Below, piece by piece: positions 27,703 through 36,095 of a stretch of 64,000 bases of DNA. A program made the position numbers and the translations under genes. Under the pieces are notes generated by a model that saw only the letters and a program-made list of their open reading frames with translations, did no database searches and was not told the origin of the DNA. How positions within the stretch are numbered: the stretch's first letter is position 1; every line of letters begins with the position of its first letter. Source of the stretch: Candidatus Ruthturnera sp. Tsphm01 (GTDB lineage: Bacteria > Pseudomonadota > Gammaproteobacteria > PS1 > Pseudothioglobaceae); NCBI GenBank assembly GCA_030142985.1, contig CP125320.1, positions 749,639 to 813,638 of the forward strand. The letters run 5' to 3'.

Positions 27703-28968
27703 GAGACCTTTGCATAAATCAACTAAAAACCCAACAATCTAGTAAAATAACACCCATCTAAAAACAACTTTAAAAATATCAAAAATGTCTTGGAAAAACA
27801 CCCAACAAAACTCATTTGCAAATTCTCTTGTTGTAGATCACAAATCCCTATCAGAACTTGATGATGTACATAACATCATCAATTGGAATGAGATAGAACA
27901 AACACTTTCAAACTTGTATTCATCTAGACTAGGTGCACCTAGTTATCCGCCACTGATGATATTTAAAATCCTAATCCTTCAAGCTTGGTACGGTCTAAGT
28001 GATGAGGCGCTAGAAAAGCAAATTGCCAGAGATTTAATGTTCAGACGTTTTATTGATTTGTCTTTGTCTGAAAATGTGCCTGATCATTCTAGCATTTGGC
28101 GTTTCAGGCAACTACTCAGCACCGAGAAATTACTAGCGCCTCTACTAGAGCAAATCAATACCCATCTTGAACAAAATTCAATCATTGTTTCCTTGGGTTC
28201 AATCAACATCATTGATGCCACCGTTATAGAAGCCAAACAATCACGCAAGCGTAAAGGCAAGGATGGCAACAACACTCAAGACAAAGAGGCAAAATACAAT
28301 GTCAAAATAGCAGCCGATGGCAAACGTAAAACCACCTATGGTTTTAAGATGCACGCCAATACCGATGAAGATGGTTTTGTTAAGAAAATGACTTACACTC
28401 CAGGTAATGTACACGACTCACAAGAGTTTGATAAATTATTAGAGGTAGAACGCACTAACAGTAAAATAAAAACATGTGGACAAGTCTATGCTGATAGCGC
28501 TTATGCCAATAAAAACAATGATGAAAAACTAGGCAAAGAAAATAATAAAATATTGCACCGTGCCTACAGAAACAAGCCTTTAACCAAGCAACAGAAACAA
28601 GAGAATAAACAACGCTCATCCATTCGCTATATTGTTGAGCACACTTTTGGACTACTTAAGCTTCATCACGGATTAGCCAAGGCAAGATACCTTGGACTAG
28701 AAAGAAACAAAACCAGAGCGCAACTAATTGCCATGAGTCACAACCTTAAAACTGGAATGAGCATTTTTAAACAGATGCGAGACTTACAGGATTGTTGCGT
28801 CCAATGAGTGGCAAAAGGGTAAAAATAGAAAAATGTGGCGATGAAAACTCAGATAAGCAAGATGTTTTTTAGGTTTTTATAGAAAAATAGGGAAAATTTT
28901 GAAAATATTTTTGAAAAATTGTAAAAGTTGAAATTAGGATGGGGAATTATGAATTATTCAAAGGTCTC
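27703..28968 (+). mobile_element. IS5-family element, copy D (1266 bp), innermost of the nest
   Basis: Ends are GAGACCTTTGCATAAATC at 27703 and TTATTCAAAGGTCTC ending at 28968. It is flanked by an exact five-base duplication GATTA (27698-27702 and 28969-28973). Removing it restores the IS3-type left-end sequence ATGTTTTGATTATAAGAAAA found intact in copy A. It is complete, carries an intact transposase, and is the youngest insertion in this stack. Confidence 0.96.
27785..28807 (+). CDS. IS5-family transposase, copy D (intact)
   Basis: 340 residues, same layout and catalytic residues as copy A (INIIDATVIEAKQ, VYADSAYANKNN, IRYIVEHTFGLLK). It differs at a handful of positions: FANSL, SSRLGAPSYPPLMIF, VEHTF and GMSIFK. 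The block from about 27915 to 27961 matches copy B base for base rather than copies A and C, pointing to a recombination or conversion patch. The open frame and intact ends make this, with copy A, the likely active source. Confidence 0.95.
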   Translation: MSWKNTQQNSFANSLVVDHKSLSELDDVHNIINWNEIEQTLSNLYSSRLGAPSYPPLMIFKILILQAWYGLSDEALEKQIARDLMFRRFIDLSLSENVPDHSSIWRFRQLLSTEKLLAPLLEQINTHLEQNSIIVSLGSINIIDATVIEAKQSRKRKGKDGNNTQDKEAKYNVKIAADGKRKTTYGFKMHANTDEDGFVKKMTYTPGNVHDSQEFDKLLEVERTNSKIKTCGQVYADSAYANKNNDEKLGKENNKILHRAYRNKPLTKQQKQENKQRSSIRYIVEHTFGLLKLHHGLAKARYLGLERNKTRAQLIAMSHNLKTGMSIFKQMRDLQDCCVQ

Positions 28969-29217
28969 GATTATAAGAAAATTCTACTTTTATTGGGTGT
29001 TAATTTTTGGGAGGATTACAGTTCTATCTCGTTCCAGTTGATGATGTTGTGTACATCATCAAGTTCTGATAGGGATTTGTGATCTACAACAAGAGAATCT
29101 GCAAATGAGTTTTGTTGGGTGTTTTTCCAAGACATTTTTGATATTTTTAAAGTTGTTTTTAGATGGGTGTTATTTTACTAGATTGTTGGGTTTTTAGTTG
29201 ATTTATGCAAAGGTCTC

Positions 29218-29276
29218 TTGTCATTTTTATTTCCAGTGTTGTTTTGTTGTTCTTTTATTTGTTGCATTCGCCTCAT
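29218..29276 (-). pseudogene. Truncated 5' end of an unidentified gene, cut by the IS5-type copy C
   Basis: An ATG at 29276-29274 with a good GGAG ribosome binding site starts MRRMQQIKEQQNNTGNKNDK and then runs into the IS end at 29217. The rest of the gene is not found beyond the left end of the same IS (25472). With the missing target duplication, this suggests the IS marks a rearrangement breakpoint. The fragment is polar and too short to identify. It follows the RND pump gene on the same strand. Confidence 0.45.
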
Positions 29277-29351
29277 GTTTTTTCTCCTTTTTTTGGGATT
29301 ATAAAATATGTAGTGGCAGTGGCGCAAAGTGCTGATTAAATAAATAAAATA

Positions 29352-32300
29352 CTATTTGAAAACAACCTGCTGACTAAATCTTAACAACCTAACCCAAAGT
29401 TTTTTTAACCAACCGATAAACTCATGGTTAATTAAATACAAACAAGGCAATAAAATAAGCGTCATTAATGTGCCAAATAATAAGCCATAACCAAGTGAAA
29501 GTGCCATGGGTTGTAAAATAAAATCAGTGCCACCAATACCATAAGCAAGTGGCATTACGCCTGCTAAAGTCGTTAACGTTGTTAACACAACAGCACGCAA
29601 TCGGTCTTTTGCACCTTGAACAATCCACTCATAAACACTCATGGTAGATGCAAACTTTGTCTTTAAATAATTCAAATGGGTAACCATTACCAAAGAATCG
29701 TTCACAATAACCCCCACCAATGCCAGTGTACCTAATATTGCAAAAAAGCTAAGCATCTCTCCATGAAGAAAAAAAGCCCAAATAACACCAACAATAGAAA
29801 AAGGCACAGAAATTAAAACCAATATTGGCTGTGAATAAGAATTAAATAACAAGGTTAATAATAAAAATATAGCAAAAATTGCCATGACAAATGCCTTTTT
29901 AAAATCACCCATTGCTTTTTTTGTATCTTTATCTCCACCCTCATTAGTCACTCTAATTGTAGGATACTTGTTAGCTAAATCTAGGCGTTTGAGCGCTTGA
30001 TTGATAACCACTCCAGAAGTCGTTATATCATCATCAATACTACCACTAAGTACAACTGAACGCTGTCCGTTAAAATGATTAAAATTTGGTTCACCCTTAA
30101 TTTTTTGTAATGAAATAAATTGTTTAAGTGGTATGGGACGACCTTGACGGTTGTTAATTTTTAATAACATTAGAAAATCCTCTGACTGTTTGTCACTGCC
30201 CAGATAAATTCTAAAATCAACATCATCATCGCCATAACGAACATTAGTTATATTAATACCCGTAAAAGCTGCCTTTAAATAATTATTAACTACTGAAAAA
30301 TCAACATCAAATCTGGTCATTTTCTCAAAATCAATCACAACCTCAATGCGTGTTTTTCCTAGTTCATCATCTCGCTCAATGTTGTCTATACCATCAATAC
30401 CTAACAATATTTTCTCTAAAGCGTCGGCAGCATTTTGGCGCTGAATATTATCACTACTCACCAAATTAATCTCTACATCTTTACCTTGTGGTGGGCCTGG
30501 CCTGCCTATTGAGAACTTTAATTTTTGTGCGGATTTTATATCCTTAACACGTTCTTTTAACCGAGCAAGTAAAACTTTAGGTGTTTTCACTCTTGTGCTA
30601 GACGGTACCAGTTCAATGGCAAACTTCGCGACATGAGTAAAATAATGTCCGACATTATTAGTTAGTGAGTCCAAATCTTCGCCCACAACCTCTATAATCA
30701 TTTTCTCTACTTGTTTGGAAATAAATGCCGTACGCTCTAACGAGGTGCCAACAGGCATTTGCAATCTTGCGTTAATATTATCTGCCCCCGCTACTGGAAA
30801 TTGCACATACTTCATTTGAGTTTTGGCAAAATATAAAGAACCCATCAGAATAATACTAAAAATAACAACAACACCATAACGCAATTTCAGTACTTTTGTT
30901 AAAAAACCTTCAAACCAATTTTCAATACGCGTAAACCATGCTTTGCCTTTGGTTTTTTCACCACTACTGGCAAGGTGTGCTGGCAATGCCAAGCTAACTT
31001 CTAAAAAAGAAAGTGTCAAAGCAAAGATAACTACTAAAGGAATAACGTAAATAAACTTACCCATCGTGCCACCCATTAAAAACATCGAAGAGAAAGCTAA
31101 AATAGTGCTTAAGATTGTCGTTATTACAGGCGCAATGACACGCTTAAATCCACGTACAGAAGATTGGCACCTACCTTTTCCTAATTGTTTGTAATGGTGT
31201 ATGCTTTCTGCCACCACAATACTATCATCCACCACAATTCCAAGCACTAAAATCATCGCAGCCAGTGAAACAAGATTAATAGTTTCGCCTGTTGCGCCTA
31301 ATAAAGCCACCGTACCTAAAAGAGATACTGGTAAGCTGACTGACACCCAAAAAGCCGTATTAAATGATAAAAATAAACCCAGTATAATTAATACTAACAA
31401 CAAACCAATTAAGCCATTATTAGTCACGATATTAAGCCGATTACGGACATGCTTAGACGCATCTGATGAATAGAAAACCTGCAGACTGGTTGGATGTTTA
31501 GCTTTTAAATCCAACACTTTGTCTTTGACCAAATCAACTGTGGTAATTACATCAGCATGCTCTTGTTTGTGAATTCTAAGAATAAAGCCTTTAACGCCAT
31601 TCACACGAGTAATAGAAGTTTCTTCCTTGTTTCCATCAACAATACTTGCAATATCTTTTAAGCGAATAACAGGCCCATTGAATGTTGACTTAATAATCAC
31701 ATCACCCACCGCTTGAATCTCATCAAACTTAGCTAAAACAACAATGGTTTTTTCATTAACATTATCATGATTACTACCAACAGCGTAGCGTTTGTTTCGC
31801 TTTTTAATCGCTTCAATCACCTGAGGTAAGGATAGCTTATATTGGTACAAGCTCTTAGGATTAACCCTAATTTGAATTTCGCGATCAAGATAACCCTTTT
31901 TAACAACTTTTGACACACCTTCAACTAGTGCCAAAGAATCAGCCATATTATCAGTAATGTCTCTCAATGCTTGGTAGGACAAATCATCACTACTAATGTT
32001 AATTTTTAAAATACTTCTAAGTGAGTTTTTTTGGTCAATAACCCAAGGCAAGTCATCCACTTCTTTAGGTAGTGACTTAATGCGATTAACTGCGTTTCTA
32101 ATTTCTTGTTTTAATGGCTCAATATCATCTATATCTTGGGAGAGTGTTATAACAATACTAGACTTGCCCTCTTTAGAGGTTGAACTAAATTTATCAATCC
32201 CTGAAATGCTTTTCAACTCATCTTCAATCGGATTGGTGACATTCTGCTCAACATCTTCTGGTGAAGCACCAGGATATGCGGTAACAACAGTCATTACTTC

Positions 32301-32429
32301 AAAATCTACCGCTGGAAATTTATCTCTTTGAATACCGCTTAATGTCAAAAGACCAAGAGCAATAATAGAAACTGTGAAAATCAGTGCTAATTTTTTCTGC
32401 TTAACAAAAAAATTAAGAATGTTATCCAT
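29352..32429 (-). CDS. RND-family efflux transporter, inner membrane pump subunit
   Basis: 1025 residues, normal for the AcrB/MexB-like HAE1 family. It has an N-terminal membrane helix (LALIFTVSIIALGLLTLSG), a periplasmic porter domain with AYPGASPEDVEQNVTNPIED, and helices 2-6. The proton-relay aspartates sit in LVLGIVVDDSIVVAES. The layout repeats in the second half, ending with GTLALVGVIVNDSLVMV and LATLTTLAGVMPLAYG-like helices. Its membrane fusion partner and outer membrane channel are not beside it, which is unusual. The substrate cannot be deduced. A truncated gene and the IS nest lie immediately downstream. Confidence 0.9.
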   Translation of the reverse strand: MDNILNFFVKQKKLALIFTVSIIALGLLTLSGIQRDKFPAVDFEVMTVVTAYPGASPEDVEQNVTNPIEDELKSISGIDKFSSTSKEGKSSIVITLSQDIDDIEPLKQEIRNAVNRIKSLPKEVDDLPWVIDQKNSLRSILKINISSDDLSYQALRDITDNMADSLALVEGVSKVVKKGYLDREIQIRVNPKSLYQYKLSLPQVIEAIKKRNKRYAVGSNHDNVNEKTIVVLAKFDEIQAVGDVIIKSTFNGPVIRLKDIASIVDGNKEETSITRVNGVKGFILRIHKQEHADVITTVDLVKDKVLDLKAKHPTSLQVFYSSDASKHVRNRLNIVTNNGLIGLLLVLIILGLFLSFNTAFWVSVSLPVSLLGTVALLGATGETINLVSLAAMILVLGIVVDDSIVVAESIHHYKQLGKGRCQSSVRGFKRVIAPVITTILSTILAFSSMFLMGGTMGKFIYVIPLVVIFALTLSFLEVSLALPAHLASSGEKTKGKAWFTRIENWFEGFLTKVLKLRYGVVVIFSIILMGSLYFAKTQMKYVQFPVAGADNINARLQMPVGTSLERTAFISKQVEKMIIEVVGEDLDSLTNNVGHYFTHVAKFAIELVPSSTRVKTPKVLLARLKERVKDIKSAQKLKFSIGRPGPPQGKDVEINLVSSDNIQRQNAADALEKILLGIDGIDNIERDDELGKTRIEVVIDFEKMTRFDVDFSVVNNYLKAAFTGINITNVRYGDDDVDFRIYLGSDKQSEDFLMLLKINNRQGRPIPLKQFISLQKIKGEPNFNHFNGQRSVVLSGSIDDDITTSGVVINQALKRLDLANKYPTIRVTNEGGDKDTKKAMGDFKKAFVMAIFAIFLLLTLLFNSYSQPILVLISVPFSIVGVIWAFFLHGEMLSFFAILGTLALVGVIVNDSLVMVTHLNYLKTKFASTMSVYEWIVQGAKDRLRAVVLTTLTTLAGVMPLAYGIGGTDFILQPMALSLGYGLLFGTLMTLILLPCLYLINHEFIGWLKKLWVRLLRFSQQVVFK

Positions 32430-32507
32430 AAAAATCTAATCAAAAAAAGAATAATAGCAGTATACCATTAGCGCTGGCACTAATAACAAGCAAGCAAAAG
32501 CTACATC

Positions 32508-34325
32508 TTATTTAGACTTTCCGCGCGCCCTTTTGCGCTCATTCTCTGTTAATAAACGCTTGCGAATACGGATGTTATGAGGTGTTGCTTCTACCAATTC
32601 ATCGTCATCAATAAATTCTAATGCTTGTTCTAAATCAAGTTTAATGGCAGGTGTTAGCGATACGGCTTCGTCAGTACCTGAGGCACGTACATTGGTCAAT
32701 TGCTTGCCTTTCATAACATTAACCACTAAATCTTTATCACGTGTGTGGATACCAACCACCATACCTTCATAAATATCAGTGTTGTGCTCTACAAAAAATT
32801 TACCACTTTTTTGTAAGTTAAAAATGGCATAAGCAACTGCTCGTCCTTGGTTCATTGAAATTAAAGAACCATTAGAACGCTGACCAATACCCCCTTGTTT
32901 CTGAGGTTTATAAGCATCAAAGGTTGAATTCATCAAGCCTGTGCCCGTCGTTGCTGTTAAAAATTCTGTTCTAAAGCCAATTAAACCACGTGCAGGAATA
33001 TTAAAATCCAACTTTACTCTACCATTACCATCTGGCATCATGTTAGTTAGTTCAGCCTTGCGTTCGCCTAACTTTTCCATCACAGTGCCCTGATGTTGGG
33101 TTTCTACATCAACGCTTAAATCTTCAAATGGCTCACAAATCACGCCATCAATCTCCCTTAAAATGACTTGTGGACGACCCACTGCCAACTCAAAACCCTC
33201 TCTACGCATAGTTTCAATTAAAATTGACAAGTGTAATTCACCACGACCTGAGACAATAAATTCAGATGGATCGGATGTATTCTCAACTCGAAGTGCAACA
33301 TTGTAAATGAGTTCCTTATCTAGGCGATCGCGAATGTTTCGTGAAGTGATAAACTTACCATCTTGCCCAGCAAATGGAGAATCATTAACACGAAATGCCA
33401 TAGAAACGGTTGGCTCATCTACATTTAAAGGTGGCAATGCCTCAATAGTCTCAGGATCACAAATTGTATCTGAAATTGAGATGCCTTCTATGCCAGTAAT
33501 GGCAATAATATTACCTGCTTGTGCACTGTCTGTATCAATCTTTTCTAAACCAAGAAAACCTTGAAGGTTTGCAATTTTGGCTTTGTGTTCATTGCCTTGT
33601 GTATCAACCACCACGACTTGCATGTTTTTCTTGATTGTGCCACGCGTAATACGACCAATAGCAATTGCCCCAACAAATGAGGAGTAATCAAGTGCTGTAA
33701 CTTGCATTTGCAAAGGCGCATCGATATCAACCTCTGGTGCTTTAACGTGTTTTACAATAGTTTCAAGCATGGGTGTCATATCACCTGAACGCACATCATC
33801 TTCTAACGAAGCATAGCCATTAATACTTGAAGCGTAAATAATTGGAAAATCTAGTTGCTCATCCGTTGCGCCTAGTTGGTCGAATAAATCAAACACTTGG
33901 TCAATCACCCAATCAGGGCGTGCCGCGTCTTTGTCAATCTTGTTAATCACCACAATCGGGTTTAGCCCTTGATCAAAGGCTTTTTTCGTCACAAAGCGTG
34001 TTTGTGGCATTGGACCTTCCTGTGCATCCACAAGCAAAAGCACACTATCAACCATAGACAGTATACGCTCTACCTCACCACCAAAATCAGCATGGCCTGG
34101 TGTGTCTACAATATTAATATGATAATCGTTCCATTTAATGGCAGTATTTTTACTAGAAATGGTAATACCACGCTCTTTTTCAAGATCATTTGAATCCATC
34201 ATTCGATCGGTTGACTCAAAGCGATCATCAAGCGTTTGCGACTGTTCAAGCAATTTATCAACCAAAGTTGTTTTACCATGGTCAACATGGGCAATAATAG
34301 CAATGTTTCTTAATTTAGTGTTCAT
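32508..34325 (-). CDS. typA: Ribosome-associated GTPase TypA/BipA
   Basis: 605 residues, normal. It is an EF-G-like translational GTPase that assists ribosome assembly and stress adaptation. GTPase motifs: G1 [20 protein letters not shown]2 in [14 protein letters not shown]3 [17 protein letters not shown]4 [12 protein letters not shown]. Domain II and the EF-G-like domains III and V follow, then the TypA-specific C-terminal domain with [15 protein letters not shown] and a basic end ([20 protein letters not shown]). It is divergent from rlmE with 69 bases between. Confidence 0.97.
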   Translation of the reverse strand: MNTKLRNIAIIAHVDHGKTTLVDKLLEQSQTLDDRFESTDRMMDSNDLEKERGITISSKNTAIKWNDYHINIVDTPGHADFGGEVERILSMVDSVLLLVDAQEGPMPQTRFVTKKAFDQGLNPIVVINKIDKDAARPDWVIDQVFDLFDQLGATDEQLDFPIIYASSINGYASLEDDVRSGDMTPMLETIVKHVKAPEVDIDAPLQMQVTALDYSSFVGAIAIGRITRGTIKKNMQVVVVDTQGNEHKAKIANLQGFLGLEKIDTDSAQAGNIIAITGIEGISISDTICDPETIEALPPLNVDEPTVSMAFRVNDSPFAGQDGKFITSRNIRDRLDKELIYNVALRVENTSDPSEFIVSGRGELHLSILIETMRREGFELAVGRPQVILREIDGVICEPFEDLSVDVETQHQGTVMEKLGERKAELTNMMPDGNGRVKLDFNIPARGLIGFRTEFLTATTGTGLMNSTFDAYKPQKQGGIGQRSNGSLISMNQGRAVAYAIFNLQKSGKFFVEHNTDIYEGMVVGIHTRDKDLVVNVMKGKQLTNVRASGTDEAVSLTPAIKLDLEQALEFIDDDELVEATPHNIRIRKRLLTENERKRARGKSK

Positions 34326-34394
34326 GCGGGCAGGTCAATACAAAAAAGACATTATTATCCCGTAAAATACCCTCTAATATTAGGAATTATTGAT

Positions 34395-35018
34395 ATGGCA
34401 AAAAAAGGTAGTTCAAGGCGTTGGATGAGCGAACATCTAAGTGATGAGTTTGTTAAAAAGGCACAAAAATCAGGCTATCGTTCTCGTGCCGTTTATAAGC
34501 TTATAGAAGTGATTGATAAAGATAAATTTATCAAATCAGGAGACAAGGTGCTTGACCTTGGCGCAGCCCCTGGTGGCTGGAGTCAGGTGGCAATAAAAAT
34601 TGTGGGCAAATCTGGTCAAGTTATTGCGAGTGATATATTGGACATAAACCCCATTAATGGGGTTGATTTTTTACGTGGCGATTTCACTGAAGACAGTGTT
34701 TATGAAGCACTTTTGGATATTACTATAAGTAAAAAAGTTGATGTTGTTTTAAGTGATATGGCACCTAATATGAGCGGTCAACTCTCAGTTGACATGCCTA
34801 AATCTATGTATTTGTGTGAACTGGCACTAGATATGGCAATTAAAACCTTAACACCTTCAGGCTATTTTTTTGTCAAAGTTTTTCAAGGGGATGGGTTTGA
34901 CGAGTTTGTTAAGTCTTGCAGGGCTTCTTTTTCTTTTGTTACCATTCGTAAGCCAAAAGCCTCAAGAGCAAGGTCTAAAGAAGTATATTTGCTTGCAAAT
35001 AAATTAAAGCTAACTTGA
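34395..35018 (+). CDS. rlmE: 23S rRNA (uridine-2552-2'-O)-methyltransferase
   Basis: 207 residues, normal for RlmE/FtsJ. It methylates U2552 in the A-loop of the large subunit during late assembly. Motifs: [18 protein letters not shown] at the start, [14 protein letters not shown] motif [15 protein letters not shown], the catalytic K-D-K-E set with [12 protein letters not shown] and [14 protein letters not shown], and the C-terminal [17 protein letters not shown] partial MITE begins directly after its stop and so lies in the transcript's 3' region. Confidence 0.97.
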   Translation: MAKKGSSRRWMSEHLSDEFVKKAQKSGYRSRAVYKLIEVIDKDKFIKSGDKVLDLGAAPGGWSQVAIKIVGKSGQVIASDILDINPINGVDFLRGDFTEDSVYEALLDITISKKVDVVLSDMAPNMSGQLSVDMPKSMYLCELALDMAIKTLTPSGYFFVKVFQGDGFDEFVKSCRASFSFVTIRKPKASRARSKEVYLLANKLKLT

Positions 35019-35068
35019 GTTGATGAAAGATGGTTTTTGGTGATTATTCATAATTATGCAAAGGTTTC
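35019..35068. mobile_element. MITE-like element, copy 2 (right half only)
   Basis: GTTGATGAAAGATGGTTTTT, then GGTGATTATTCATAATTATG and CAAAGGTTTC ending at 35068. This is nearly the same as the right ends of the copies at 8501-8627 and 44020-44208. The left half is missing; the element begins directly at the rlmE stop codon. It is a truncated relic. Confidence 0.7.
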
Positions 35069-35119
35069 AAGTGTTAGTTTTTTTAATAACCCACACCGCC
35101 CACGTGTAAAATAATAGCC

Positions 35120-36091
35120 ATGAAAAGTTTAAGCGATATTCAATCCCTCTTAAAATTAGATTTACAAAAAACAGACGAAATACTCATTAATCGTTTAAGT
35201 TCAAATGTTGCTTTGATTAATCAAATGAGCCATTATATTATTCATGCTGGCGGAAAACGCTTGCGCCCATTGCTGTTATTACTTTGTGCGCGTGCAACTA
35301 AATATCAAGGCACACACCACCACCTTATGGCAGTGGTGATAGAATTAATTCACACTGCCACTTTACTACATGATGATATTGTTGATGAGTCTATAACACG
35401 CCGAGGAAAAGACACTGTTAATGAAGTTTGGGGGAATGCGCCCAGTGTTTTAGTGGGTGATTTTTTGTATTCTCGCGCTTTTGAAATGATGGTTGAACCC
35501 AATTCAATGTCTATTATGCATATTCTTTCTAAAACCACCAATAGTATTGCTGAAGGTGAAGTATTGCAATTATTAAATTGTCAAAATGCTGAACTGTCCG
35601 AGGCTGAATATTACACAGTGATTGAGCGAAAAACGGCGTGTTTATTCCAAGCAGCCACTCAAATTGGTGGACTACTATCAGGTGTTGATAAAATTCAAGA
35701 ATCTGCATTAAAAGACTACGGCTTGCACCTTGGTAACGCTTTTCAGATTATTGATGACGTGCTTGATTATGAGTCAGATACAAAAACCATGGGCAAGGAA
35801 GTGGGCGATGATTTAAGTGAGGGGAAAACCACGCTACCTATGATTTATGCACTTGCCCATACTTCTGGCAACGACAGACAACTTCTAGAAGATGCCATTA
35901 ACCAAGCAGATAATTCCAAAATAGCACAGGTGATTAAAATTCTACAATCTGTCAAAGCTTTTGACTATACTCGCAAACAAGCGTACAAATCAGCACAACT
36001 CGCCAAGCAATCACTCAAGCTAATACCTGACTCAGACTATAAAGACGCATTGATACTATTGTGCGACCTTTCCTTGCAACGCCAGTCATAA
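35120..36091 (+). CDS. ispB: Polyprenyl (octaprenyl) diphosphate synthase
   Basis: 323 residues, normal for long-chain trans-prenyltransferases. It makes the ubiquinone side chain by adding isopentenyl units to farnesyl diphosphate. First Asp-rich motif LLHDDIVDESITRRG (DDxxD) near residue 85, second QIIDDVLDYESD near 210, plus GGKRLRPLLLLL (IPP binding) and GKTTLPMIYAL. Product length cannot be read exactly; the octaprenyl assignment follows the family. dinG follows four bases downstream. Confidence 0.93.
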   Translation: MKSLSDIQSLLKLDLQKTDEILINRLSSNVALINQMSHYIIHAGGKRLRPLLLLLCARATKYQGTHHHLMAVVIELIHTATLLHDDIVDESITRRGKDTVNEVWGNAPSVLVGDFLYSRAFEMMVEPNSMSIMHILSKTTNSIAEGEVLQLLNCQNAELSEAEYYTVIERKTACLFQAATQIGGLLSGVDKIQESALKDYGLHLGNAFQIIDDVLDYESDTKTMGKEVGDDLSEGKTTLPMIYALAHTSGNDRQLLEDAINQADNSKIAQVIKILQSVKAFDYTRKQAYKSAQLAKQSLKLIPDSDYKDALILLCDLSLQRQS

Positions 36092-36095
36092 AATC

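Larger units (their letters stand above)
26545..29020 (-). mobile_element. IS3-family element, copy B, inside IS5-type copy C and itself interrupted by copy D
   Basis: Outer ends are TGTAATCCTCCCA at 26545 and GGGAGGATTACA ending at 29020. A three-base duplication GTT lies on either side (26542-26544 and 29021-29023) within the transposase gene of copy C. Removing the inner IS5-type element and its five-base duplication leaves 1205 bp, one more than copy A. The extra base is an insertion in orfA. The left terminal segment is cut off by copy D in the promoter region upstream of orfA. Confidence 0.94.
25634..29135 (-). pseudogene. IS5-family transposase, copy C, interrupted
   Basis: The 5' part (ATG at 29135, MSWKNTQQNSFADSLVVDHK onward) runs to 29021, and the rest resumes at about 26544 and stops at 25634. 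The two parts match the intact copy A transposase once the IS3-type element and one GTT repeat are removed. The downstream frame is still open, starts inside at MYSSIRGAPSYPP and retains all catalytic residues. It lacks the N-terminus, so it is not expected to work. Confidence 0.93.
25473..29217 (-). mobile_element. IS5-family element, copy C, outermost shell of a three-level nest
   Basis: Ends are GAGACCTTTGAATAATTC at 25473 and ATTTATGCAAAGGTCTC ending at 29217. Subtracting the inserted IS3-type element (26545-29020) and its three-base duplication leaves 1266 bp, the exact family length. Unlike copies A and D there is no direct repeat at the outer flanks (ATCCT left, TTGTC right), which suggests recombination between IS copies after insertion. 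A truncated reading frame stops at its right edge. Confidence 0.93.
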
